Positions 1 to 6,598 of a stretch of DNA of 6,739 nucleotides are shown here, piece after piece (the stretch's first letter is position 1; the number at the start of each line of letters is the position of its first letter). The position numbers and the translations under genes are program-made. Source of the stretch: Kiloniellales bacterium (GTDB lineage Bacteria; Pseudomonadota; Alphaproteobacteria; Kiloniellales; JAKSDN01); NCBI GenBank assembly GCA_022360075.1, contig JAKSDN010000419.1:1-6739 (forward strand). Direction: 5' to 3'. The notes beneath the pieces are model-generated. The model saw nothing but the letters and a program-made list of their open reading frames with translations. It was not told where the DNA came from and searched no databases.

Positions 1-95
1 AGCGGGATGTAGACCACCACCACGTTGCGCGGCAGCGATTCGAGGTACTCCATCCCTCCTTCGCTGGCCACGGCCTTGGCGCGCCGCCTAATCAT
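1..95 (-). CDS. Sugar ABC transporter permease, MalG/UgpE type (5' end only)
   Basis: Only the first 31 codons are present; the gene continues past the left edge. The N-terminus reads MIRRRAKAVASEGG and then MEYLESLPRNVVVVYIP. The YLESLPR segment followed by a hydrophobic run is typical, from family knowledge, of the cytoplasmic start and first membrane helix of the second permease of CUT1 carbohydrate importers. I chose the ATG at 95-93 because GGGAGG lies five bases upstream of it. The internal ATG at 53-51 has its GGAGG almost touching the start codon, which is too close for normal use. The start overlaps the end of the preceding permease by 8 nt, which suggests translational coupling and agrees with the two permeases forming one heterodimeric channel. 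The substrate is unknown. Confidence 0.8.
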   Translation of the reverse strand, partial: MIRRRAKAVASEGGMEYLESLPRNVVVVYIP

Positions 96-1032
96 CGGTG
101 CCTCCCTGCTGCCATTTGCGGCGTTGCAATCCGAAATAGCTGAAGAGGATTGCCGCCAGGAGGAAGGGGATCATGGCCGTCGCGATCGCCGCACCCTCGC
201 CGAGCGAGCCGCCGGTGATCGCCCGCTGATAGGAGAGCGTCGCCATCAGGTGCGTCGCGTTGAGCGGCCCGCCGCGCGTCATGACCCAGATGAGCTGGAA
301 GTCGGTGGAGGTGAAGAGCACGGAGAAGGTCATCACGACGGCGATGATCGGCGTCAGGAGCGGAAAGGTGATGTGCCAGAAGCGCTGCCATTCGCTGGCG
401 CCGTCGATCGTTGCCGCCTCGTAGAGCGACGGCGGGATCGTCTGCAGGCCGGCGAGCAGGGTGATCGCGACGAAGGGGATACCGCGCCAGATGTTGGCGG
501 CGATGACCGACCAGCGCGCCGACCAGGGCTCGCCCAGGAAATTGATCGTATCTTCGAGCACGCCGAACTCGATGAGAGTCCAGGAGATCACGGAATCCTG
601 AGAATCGTAGATCCACCAGAAGGCAAGCGCCGACAGGACGGTCGGCACGATGAAGGGCATCAGCACGATCGCCCTGAGGAAGGCCTTGAACGGCAGATGG
701 CGGTTCAGAAGGATGGCCAGCCAGAGCCCGAGGGCGAATTTGATGATGCTGGCGACCACCGTGTAGAGAAAGGTGTTGAAGACGGAGAGCCAGAAGATGT
801 GGTCGGCGAAGAGCCAGATGTAGTTGTCGAGGCCGACAAAGACACCCGGCCGCCCGACCTTGACATCGGTCAGGCCGATCCAGATGCCGAAGCCCAGGGG
901 AAAGGTGAGAAAAAGCAGCAGCACCAGGCCCGCGGGCAACATGAAGACAAGCCCGAGGAAGTTCCGGTTGTGCCCCAAGCGCGCCATGAGGCCGATCTTG
1001 GGTGCCGCGCGGGCCTCCGAAAGTGTCGCCAT
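88..1032 (-). CDS. Sugar ABC transporter permease, MalF/UgpA type
   Basis: This 314-residue integral membrane protein should form half of the inner-membrane channel of a carbohydrate importer. Hydrophobic segments that can be membrane helices lie near residues 24-53, 78-108, 117-140, 174-198, 225-245 and 283-303, giving about six helices, the usual number for this family. The cytoplasmic EAA loop, which docks on the ATPase, is clear: EAA at 205-207, G211, and the ITFPLLTPII stretch at 221-230. Length is normal for UgpA/MalF-like proteins without the extra MalF periplasmic domain. The start is the ATG at 1032-1030, with a GAGG four bases upstream. It follows the binding-protein gene by 78 bp that contain a hairpin, and overlaps the next permease by 8 nt. 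The family assignment is secure; the transported sugar or polyol cannot be inferred. Confidence 0.93.
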   Translation of the reverse strand: MATLSEARAAPKIGLMARLGHNRNFLGLVFMLPAGLVLLLFLTFPLGFGIWIGLTDVKVGRPGVFVGLDNYIWLFADHIFWLSVFNTFLYTVVASIIKFALGLWLAILLNRHLPFKAFLRAIVLMPFIVPTVLSALAFWWIYDSQDSVISWTLIEFGVLEDTINFLGEPWSARWSVIAANIWRGIPFVAITLLAGLQTIPPSLYEAATIDGASEWQRFWHITFPLLTPIIAVVMTFSVLFTSTDFQLIWVMTRGGPLNATHLMATLSYQRAITGGSLGEGAAIATAMIPFLLAAILFSYFGLQRRKWQQGGTDD

Positions 1033-1073
1033 TTCGCCTCGCCCGATGAGCCGGAGAAAATGGGATGAAAGGT

Positions 1074-1103
1074 CGGCGGCGCGCCCGGCCGGACGCGCCG
1101 CCG
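1074..1103 (-). promoter_or_regulatory. Hairpin between binding-protein and permease genes
   Basis: A perfect 10-bp GC stem (1074-1083 pairing with 1094-1103) with a 10-base loop starts eight bases after the binding-protein stop codon. On the minus strand it is followed by a mildly T-rich stretch (ACCTTTCATCCCATTTTC) but no proper U-tract. It is better read as a 3'-end stabiliser or partial attenuator than as a full terminator. In known sugar importers such structures leave more binding-protein mRNA than permease mRNA; that role here is inference. Confidence 0.55.
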
Positions 1104-1110
1104 CAATCGG

Positions 1111-2427
1111 TCAGACCTTGTAGTAGCGCTCGGCGCGGCGCTGAGCGTCGGCCGCCGCCTCTTCGGGCGTCTTGGTGCCGAGCGCCGCTTCGGCCACCAT
1201 GTTCACCACCACGAAGTCGGCGAAGACGCTGGACGCGGCATAGCCGAGCGAGCCCGCGTAGCTGAAGGGGATCGTCCGGTCCACCGTGTCCTTGAAGACC
1301 GCCCGCTTGGGATCCTCATCCCAGACCGGATTGTCGTCGTAGGCCCTCAGCGGGTGAGTCAGATAGCCGACCGAGCCCAGGAGATGGCTGTTGTACTGCT
1401 CGGCCTCCATCAACCAGGTGATCAGAGCCTTGCAGGCATTCGGATAGCTGGAATGCTGGTAGACCATCATCGGGAATTGGACGTGGTATTCCATCGGCCT
1501 GCCGACCGGCCCGACCGGATAATAGGCGTGGTCCATGTCGTTGGCGATTTCATCCATGCCCTCGCGCTGCGCGGCGGCGTAGATGGAGATGCCGTTGTTG
1601 GTCAGATGAACGGCACCCTGCAGGAAGGCCTTATTGTTGTGGCCATCGAGCCAAGAGGCCGTGCCGGGCGCAAAGTGCTTCTGCAGCGCGTTGACGTACT
1701 TCAGACCCTCGATCGTCTCTTTGCTGTTGATGACGACATTGTCGTTCTCGTCGACCAGCCTGCCGCCGTGCGACCATAGGATCCAATGGGTCCAAGCGTT
1801 GCCGTCGCCGCTGGCGTTGCCCAGAGCGAAGCCGCCGGGCGTGTCGTTCTTCGCGAGGCCTTCCATCAGCTTCAGGAAGCCGTCGGTGTCGGACGGGAAG
1901 GTTTCGAAGCCCGCCGCCCTGACCGAAGAGATCCGGTAGTTGATGTAGTTGCCGCTGAAGAAGTAGGGGATCGAGACCCACTTGTCGCCGCTCTTCGAGT
2001 ACTCCTCGGCGATCGGGTACCAGCCGCCATACTTGCCGCCCAGGTAGTCGGCGACATCCTTCATATCGACCAGCTTGTCCGGATAGAGATGCGGGTCGGC
2101 ATTGATCGTCCAGATGATATCCGGCCCCTTACCGATGCTGGCGGCGACCGCCGCCTTGGGCCGCAGATCCTCGAAGCCTTCGTTGTCGACCCGAATCTTG
2201 ACATTCATGGCCTTCGAGAAGGCGTCGATCAGCGCCATGAAGGCCTCGTCCTCCGAGACCACGAAGCGCTTCCAGCGCAGCAGCCGGATCTCCGCACCAT
2301 CCTCCGGCTGGAAGGGGCTCTCAGCGGCCCAGGCACGGGCAGCATCGAGCAACGCCGGCCCCGCAACCGCGCCAAGAGCGACTGCGCCACTCGTTTTCAG
2401 AACGTCTCGTCTCGTGAACCTCTTCAT
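1111..2427 (-). CDS. Tat-exported sugar ABC transporter solute-binding protein
   Basis: This 438-residue protein is an extracellular solute-binding protein of family 1, which captures the sugar in the periplasm and delivers it to the permeases. The N-terminus has a twin-arginine signal: TRRDVLK at residues 5-11, a hydrophobic region at about 14-27, and an A-x-A cleavage site around residues 32-34 (AWA) or just after. The mature part has the expected features: an opening strand near LLRWKRF, the GPDIIW segment, the SIPYFFSGNYINYRIS hinge-side segment, and late aromatic residues such as W229, W232 and Y266 in likely sugar-contact zones. The residue-level binding roles are inference. The ATG at 2427-2425 is preceded by AGAGGAG at good spacing. 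Tat export suggests folding before export. The gene sits between ATPase and permeases, separated from the ATPase by 267 bp carrying a repeat. Substrate unknown. Confidence 0.93.
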   Translation of the reverse strand: MKRFTRRDVLKTSGAVALGAVAGPALLDAARAWAAESPFQPEDGAEIRLLRWKRFVVSEDEAFMALIDAFSKAMNVKIRVDNEGFEDLRPKAAVAASIGKGPDIIWTINADPHLYPDKLVDMKDVADYLGGKYGGWYPIAEEYSKSGDKWVSIPYFFSGNYINYRISSVRAAGFETFPSDTDGFLKLMEGLAKNDTPGGFALGNASGDGNAWTHWILWSHGGRLVDENDNVVINSKETIEGLKYVNALQKHFAPGTASWLDGHNNKAFLQGAVHLTNNGISIYAAAQREGMDEIANDMDHAYYPVGPVGRPMEYHVQFPMMVYQHSSYPNACKALITWLMEAEQYNSHLLGSVGYLTHPLRAYDDNPVWDEDPKRAVFKDTVDRTIPFSYAGSLGYAASSVFADFVVVNMVAEAALGTKTPEEAAADAQRRAERYYKV

Positions 2428-2548
2428 TTCAGTCTCCTCTGGCAGCTAGCGCCTCACTCGAACTTAGGGTCTCCACAATCGTGCCTGCTTGAAACCCCAC
2501 CGGCACGTCAATGTCGGCTTCGAGAATAGCCGGGGCTGTTCATTCCAA

Positions 2549-2633
2549 TGTCATTGCCGGGCTTGACCCGGCAATCCATCGAGGTCCGAGTCCGGGACCA
2601 AGATGGACCCTCGGGTCAAGCCCGAGGGTGACA
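2549..2633. repeat. REP-like palindromic intergenic element with three hairpins
   Basis: The 85-bp element has two inverted 32-bp arms, 2549-2580 and 2602-2633, each starting TGTCA and ending TCCATC when read inward. Each arm folds into a hairpin with a GGG-CTTGA-CCC core. Stem one is 2553-2561 with 2567-2575; stem two is 2607-2615 with 2621-2629. The central 21 bases form a third hairpin, GGTCC 2583-2587 with GGACC 2595-2599. The two arms differ in their outer stem bases but each remains fully paired. Arms beginning TGTCATTGCCGGGCTTGACC resemble, from memory, a repeat scattered between genes in many alphaproteobacteria. It lies between the ATPase and binding-protein genes and could affect mRNA stability. 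No U-tract follows, so it is not a standard terminator. Confidence 0.8.
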
Positions 2634-2694
2634 CCAATGAAAGAAGCGCAGCACCGGCTCATCGAAGCAACAGCATGTTTCTCTGCACCCACTC

Positions 2695-3768
<1,074 letters not shown>

Positions 3769-3856
3769 CTTTCCTCCCTAGAGCGCCAAATGGCTTGCCT
3801 TGGCTCGGCCTTGTTCTTGTTGAGGTTAGGTTAGCCTCCCGGTCGTTGGCCGTCCA

Positions 3857-3880
3857 GCGAACAATGTATACATTGTTCGC
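3857..3880. promoter_or_regulatory. Perfect 24-bp palindrome, likely transporter operator
   Basis: Positions 3857-3868 (GCGAACAATGTA) are followed directly by their exact reverse complement at 3869-3880, giving a spacer-free palindrome centred on TGTATACA. From family knowledge, TGTATACA-type centres are common in operators of GntR-family dimers, while LacI-type operators more often have a CG centre. It lies 89 bp upstream of the ATPase start and overlaps the candidate -10 box on the same strand, a repressor arrangement. No regulator gene is visible in the window, so the protein that binds it is unknown. Confidence 0.75.
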
Positions 3881-3890
3881 GCAGAGCCAA
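3863..3890 (-). promoter_or_regulatory. Candidate promoter of the transporter operon
   Basis: On the minus strand TTGGCT (3890-3885) and TACATT (3868-3863) are separated by 16 bases, each matching four of six bases of the sigma-70 boxes. The -10 box lies inside the 24-bp palindrome. The match alone is weak; support comes from its position upstream of the first operon gene and its overlap with the operator. Confidence 0.35.
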
Positions 3891-3979
3891 TTCTTGGCAA
3901 AGGGGCCGAATGCCGGCTGCGCCGTCGGAATCGAGCGATAGTCAAGGTGCCCGACCGGCCTCGACGAAGTTCATGGACA

Positions 3980-4012
3980 ATATTTAACCATAACATTATT
4001 GGTTAATATAAC
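3980..4012 (+). promoter_or_regulatory. AT-rich patch with inverted repeat and candidate plus-strand promoter
   Basis: TTAACCA (3984-3990) and TGGTTAA (4000-4006) form a 7-bp inverted repeat with a 9-base spacer, extendable by ATAT on both sides with one bulge. TTAACC (3984-3989) and TATAAC (4007-4012) are 17 bases apart and match the sigma-70 boxes at four and five of six positions. TTAACCAT also resembles a CtrA half-site, but the second half of TTAA-N7-TTAA is poor. The likely target is the small gene starting at 4083. The surrounding 3981-4060 has 17 G/C in 80 bases, far below its neighbours. Confidence 0.4.
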
Positions 4013-4082
4013 TCAAATATTCGTAGAAAAAATTCGACAAATCTGTAGAATAAAATCTAACTCGCAACATTCGAGATTAGGA

Positions 4083-4355
4083 ATGGCAATTCACGCTCAC
4101 TCATTGAAGCACGAGAAAACCATCCGGGTCGGCACGCCGATCGATCTCTCCCTTCTCTGTAGGGCGAAGATCGTCGGCCGGACTTTCGAGGAGGATCCGA
4201 AGCTCGACCTTCGCACGCCCTGGGGCACCCTGAACGGTATTCCCCTGTCGGTCCTCATCACCATGATGCAGCCGGACCAACGGCAAAGCGAAGCGGTCGA
4301 AGTGCTGATGCCCGCGAAGAAGGCCGCGGCCAGACCCATGCCGAAGCTGGTCTGA
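4083..4355 (+). CDS. Hypothetical protein, 90 residues
   Basis: I do not recognise this protein. The frame stays open upstream to a TTG at 3999, but those 28 extra codons lie in AT-rich DNA with unlike codon use, so I start at the ATG at 4083. Its ribosome-binding site is weak (GAG about eight bases upstream). From about codon 12 most third positions are G or C, as in the neighbouring genes, which supports real coding. The product is soluble and mixed-charge, with a basic, Ala/Pro-rich tail (AKKAAARPMPKLV), no signal peptide and no clear membrane helix. The middle (RVGTPIDLSLLCRAKIVG, then DLRTPWGTLNGIPLSVL) looks compact and folded. It diverges from the transporter operon and precedes the transferase gene by 205 bp. 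A DNA-binding or adaptor role is conceivable but unsupported. Confidence 0.6.
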   Translation: MAIHAHSLKHEKTIRVGTPIDLSLLCRAKIVGRTFEEDPKLDLRTPWGTLNGIPLSVLITMMQPDQRQSEAVEVLMPAKKAAARPMPKLV

Positions 4356-4381
4356 CTCGTCAGGCGGCGCCATTGCGGCTC

Positions 4382-4418
4382 TCCGGCCGGCGGCCCCCCG
4401 GTCCAGACGCCGGCCGGA
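4382..4418. terminator. GC-rich hairpin after the hypothetical gene, possible terminator
   Basis: TCCGGCCGGCG (4382-4392) pairs perfectly with CGCCGGCCGGA (4408-4418), an 11-bp stem with a 15-base loop, 26 bases after the stop codon of the small gene. No T-run follows on either strand, so intrinsic termination is uncertain; it may only protect the 3' end. Confidence 0.4.
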
Positions 4419-4434
4419 AACGCCATGCGTCAAT

Positions 4435-4494
4435 CACGCCCGGACCTGCCACGCCCGGACCTGCCACGCCCGGACCTGCCACGCCCGGACCTGC
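4435..4494. repeat. Four perfect tandem copies of a 15-bp unit
   Basis: The unit CACGCCCGGACCTGC occurs at 4435-4449, 4450-4464, 4465-4479 and 4480-4494 without a mismatch. It lies between the hypothetical gene and the transferase gene, ending 66 bases before the transferase start. The lack of any divergence suggests recent slippage expansion. There are no spacers, so it is not a CRISPR array. A role in the transferase promoter is possible but not shown. Confidence 0.95.
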
Positions 4495-4560
4495 GAACTG
4501 CCGATTTGCGGCTGCCCGATGATCTGCCATGATCGGCGCTCGGGTCAGGAGGGAGTGCGC

Positions 4561-5181
4561 ATGCTGAAAGTCTGGGGCCGCAACAATTCGATCAACGTGC
4601 AGAAGGTCATGTGGTGCGTGGCCGAGCTCGGCTTGGCGCACGAGCGGATCGACCTCGGCGGCGCCTTCGGGGGCAACAGGGAAGACTGGTACCTCGAGAT
4701 CAACCCCAACGGCTTGATCCCGGCTATCGACGATGACGGCTTTCGGCTCTGGGAATCGAACGCGATCGTGCGCTACCTGGCCGAAAAGCACGGCATGGGG
4801 AGCCTCTGTCCGAAGCCCTTCGAGCGCCGCGCCGTGGCCGACCAGTGGATGGAGTGGCAGGTGACGACGCTGCAGCCGCAGATGCACCCCGTCTTCTGGG
4901 GCTTGATCCGCACCGCGTCGGCAGATCGAGACATGCCCGCCATCGAGGCGGCCGCTCGGCAGCTCGGCGAGACCTTCGCCATCCTCGACCGGCAGCTCGC
5001 CGAGCGTCCCTACATTCTAGGCGACGAGCTCACTATGGCCGACATCCCGCTCGGCGCATCCAGCTATCGCTGGTACGCGCTCGATATCGAGCGGCCCGAT
5101 TACCGGCATCTGCGTCGCTGGTACGACTCCCTGGCGCAGCGCGACGCCTTCGCACAGAACGTGATGATCCCCCTGACCTGA
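4561..5181 (+). CDS. Glutathione S-transferase family protein
   Basis: This 206-residue cytoplasmic protein has the two-domain GST layout and would conjugate glutathione to electrophiles or act as a related thiol enzyme. The N-terminal thioredoxin-like domain (about 1-80) opens with KVWGRNNSINVQKVMW; S10 is the likely activating residue. The GGAFGG turn is at 33-38, NPNGLIP ends in the expected cis-proline at 54, and the glutathione-binding E65-S66 sits in WESNAIVRYLAEK. The helical C-terminal domain carries the N-capping box T158-x-x-D161 in LTMADIPLGAS. Length is normal. An earlier in-frame ATG exists at 4519, but AGGAGGG at 4547-4553, seven bases before the ATG at 4561, decides the start. 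It is probably monocistronic, converging with the phosphorelay genes. The physiological substrate cannot be told. Confidence 0.93.
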   Translation: MLKVWGRNNSINVQKVMWCVAELGLAHERIDLGGAFGGNREDWYLEINPNGLIPAIDDDGFRLWESNAIVRYLAEKHGMGSLCPKPFERRAVADQWMEWQVTTLQPQMHPVFWGLIRTASADRDMPAIEAAARQLGETFAILDRQLAERPYILGDELTMADIPLGASSYRWYALDIERPDYRHLRRWYDSLAQRDAFAQNVMIPLT

Positions 5182-5204
5182 CGAGCACGCTGGCGCGTCG
5201 CCCG

Positions 5205-5222
5205 GCTCGCGGTGGGGCGAGC
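5205..5222. terminator. Small hairpin between convergent genes, possible terminator
   Basis: GCTCGC (5205-5210) pairs with GCGAGC (5217-5222) around a six-base loop, in the 48 bp separating the ends of the convergent transferase and HPt genes. There is no T-tract, so it is a weak terminator candidate resting mainly on location. Confidence 0.3.
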
Positions 5223-5229
5223 GCGTCTC

Positions 5230-5757
5230 TCATGAGTCGCGCTTTCGCTTCAGCGTCGCGGTGACCATGCGGGCCATTCCGGTCAGGAGCTTGTTGCCGG
5301 TCGCACCGCCATCGCCCTGGATGTCGGCCGCGATGACGGCTTTCATCGCGTTGCTGTGGACCTCGATCGCCTCGAGCTGGACCGAGCCGGGGTCCTGCGC
5401 TTCGTCGATGTAGTCGCACAGCGAGCTGGCGATCGTGGAGATGAGCGGATAGCCGAAGGTCCCGGCCTGTCCTCTCAGGTCGTGGGCCAGGCGGTAGACG
5501 GCCTTCAGCGCTTCGATGGGGTCGTAGCCGCTCTTGGCCCTTTCGACGGCCGATTGCATGGCGAGCAAATCCCGGCGCGCGCAGTCGAGGAACTCGTAGC
5601 GCATCGACTCGATGGCCTCCGCGGCACGGCGTTCGATGGCCTCGAGATCCCAGCCCTGCCCCTTGACGACCTTGTGCTTCAGGAAGTCGGGCGGCTCGAT
5701 GAAACTGCAGGCGGCCTTCGCGTCGGCGGGCGGCGCTCCGCTCTTTGGCTTAGTCAT
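5230..5757 (-). CDS. Histidine phosphotransfer (HPt) domain protein
   Basis: This 175-residue cytoplasmic protein is predicted to pass phosphoryl groups between a kinase or hybrid kinase and response regulators. The key motif is AHDLRGQAGTFGYP at about 91-104, which fits the HPt pattern H-x-(L/I)-(K/R)-G, with H92 as phosphoacceptor. Long helices before and after it fit the four-helix HPt bundle. About 40 N-terminal residues (Pro/Ala-rich, then FIEPPDFLKHKVV) and a basic C-terminal tail ending KRKRDS lie outside the core. I start at the ATG at 5757-5755 because GGAGGAG precedes it at good spacing; the frame remains open farther upstream only as an out-of-frame shadow of the response regulator. 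It overlaps that gene by 8 nt, implying coupled translation and likely functional partnership. The partner kinase is not in the window. Confidence 0.88.
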   Translation of the reverse strand: MTKPKSGAPPADAKAACSFIEPPDFLKHKVVKGQGWDLEAIERRAAEAIESMRYEFLDCARRDLLAMQSAVERAKSGYDPIEALKAVYRLAHDLRGQAGTFGYPLISTIASSLCDYIDEAQDPGSVQLEAIEVHSNAMKAVIAADIQGDGGATGNKLLTGMARMVTATLKRKRDS

Positions 5758-6361
5758 GATCGTCTCCTCCAGCAGCGCCCGTCTCTCGCCTGGCCGGAAC
5801 GTTCGGGCCAGGCTCCGGGACGACGACTTCGTAGTCGTCGTTCTCCAACACGAGATCCTCGTTGCGGACAATGGCCTTTCCGCGGCGGTCCGGGCCCTCA
5901 AAGGGGCGGTCCCGCGTTCGGCGGTCGGGACCGAAGTAGGTCGTCGTCTGCACGAAGGTACGCGTGCTCTCGTAGAGCGAGACGATGCAGGCGTGAAGCC
6001 GCTTCGCGGAAACAGGCTTGACCAAAACGGCGTCAGCCCCCGCGTCGAAACGGGCGGCGGTCACGACCCCTTCGTGGGCATAGCCGGTCAGGAGGATCAC
6101 CGGCACGAAGCGCATATTGCCGTTGCGCTGATTGCGGATCGCGCGGATCAGCTCGAGGCCGTTGATCGGCTCCATGATGTGGTCGGTGATGATCAGGTCC
6201 GGCTTGAAGGTCCTGATCTCGTGGATCGGATCGTCCGTGCAGTTGATGCCCCGGATGTCGGAGACGCCCATGGCCTCGAGCAGCGTTCGGACGATGCCGA
6301 TCATGTACTGGCTGTCGTCGACGACCAGCACTCGGAGTCTCTCCAAGTTGTACGTCATCAT
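5750..6361 (-). CDS. Single-domain response regulator with GPDRR tail
   Basis: This 203-residue protein has a receiver domain at about residues 8-125: acidic pocket D15-D16, phosphoacceptor D60 in IITDHIMEPINGLEL, T92 in ILLTGYA, and K115 in VLVKPVS. There is no DNA-binding output domain. The roughly 75-residue tail contains FGPDRR and GPDRR (about 143-155), then an acidic NEDLVLENDDYEVV stretch. I recall receiver proteins with such twin (F)GPDRR tails as common in alphaproteobacteria; the tail's role is unknown to me. Two ATGs (6361 and 6358) are adjacent; neither has a clear Shine-Dalgarno, and homologues I recall begin MTYNLE, favouring 6358. It is first in a two-gene unit and overlaps the HPt gene by 8 nt. 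It probably works through protein contacts or as a phosphate carrier. Confidence 0.92.
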   Translation of the reverse strand: MMTYNLERLRVLVVDDSQYMIGIVRTLLEAMGVSDIRGINCTDDPIHEIRTFKPDLIITDHIMEPINGLELIRAIRNQRNGNMRFVPVILLTGYAHEGVVTAARFDAGADAVLVKPVSAKRLHACIVSLYESTRTFVQTTTYFGPDRRTRDRPFEGPDRRGKAIVRNEDLVLENDDYEVVVPEPGPNVPARRETGAAGGDDHD

Positions 6362-6426
6362 AGCTAGGTGTCATGTCTGGTGGCGGTCGACTACACCAAA
6401 TATACGAGCCACCTTTAAAATCGATG

Positions 6427-6480
6427 AAGTAAATACTTGATATGAAAATAAATTCTGTAGAATTATAAGAAAATACTTGA
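6427..6480 (-). promoter_or_regulatory. AT-rich upstream region with 14-bp direct repeat and TATAAT box
   Basis: AAGTAAATACTTGA (6427-6440) and AAGAAAATACTTGA (6467-6480) match at 13 of 14 positions and are exactly 40 bp apart, close to four helical turns. Between them AATTC and GAATT (6451-6455, 6460-6464) form a short inverted repeat. On the minus strand a perfect TATAAT lies at 6467-6462, about 100 bp before the response-regulator start, but no good -35 box sits at normal spacing, which would suit an activator-dependent promoter. The stretch 6431-6540 has 28 G/C in 110 bases. Assignment as the promoter of the phosphorelay unit is inference. Confidence 0.4.
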
Positions 6481-6540
6481 AGACAATCTATAAACCACTG
6501 ATCATCCAGGGTATATAGGATTTATCTTTTACTTGTGTTA

Positions 6541-6598
6541 CTCGCGTCTCGCGGGGCTGTGAGGCGCTTTGGCCGAGGTCCGAGGGCTGGACCAACAG
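6541..6598. other. Gene-free GC-rich stretch with short hairpin
   Basis: Between the AT-rich promoter patch and the CTAGTGG element no reading frame can be supported. The only structure seen is GGTCC (6577-6581) pairing with GGACC (6589-6593) around a seven-base loop. Its 20-base context closely matches the central hairpin of the REP-like element at 2581-2600. Confidence 0.4.

Noticed and set aside
25..1068. Long open frame on the plus strand across the permease
   Set aside because: It is antisense to the permease, rich in Arg, Asp and Glu as expected for a GC-rich shadow frame, and shows no domain. The minus-strand frame has clear membrane helices and an EAA motif.
1786..2529. 247-codon plus-strand frame across the binding protein
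   Set aside because: Shadow of the binding-protein gene; no recognisable domain or ribosome-binding site support.
3999..4082. TTG-initiated N-terminal extension of the small hypothetical protein
   Set aside because: The 28 codons are AT-rich and unlike the rest of the gene, and overlap the candidate promoter and inverted repeat.
4435..4494. Possible CRISPR array
   Set aside because: The four 15-bp copies are directly adjacent with no spacers, far too short for CRISPR repeats, and there are no cas genes.
4360..4887. Minus-strand frame containing an elastin-like GPGVA repeat
   Set aside because: The repeat peptide is only the 15-bp DNA repeat read in a frame of three; the rest is antisense to the transferase gene.
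5612..6367. 251-codon plus-strand frame across the phosphorelay genes
   Set aside because: Antisense to the response regulator, whose catalytic residues are all present; composition is that of a shadow frame.
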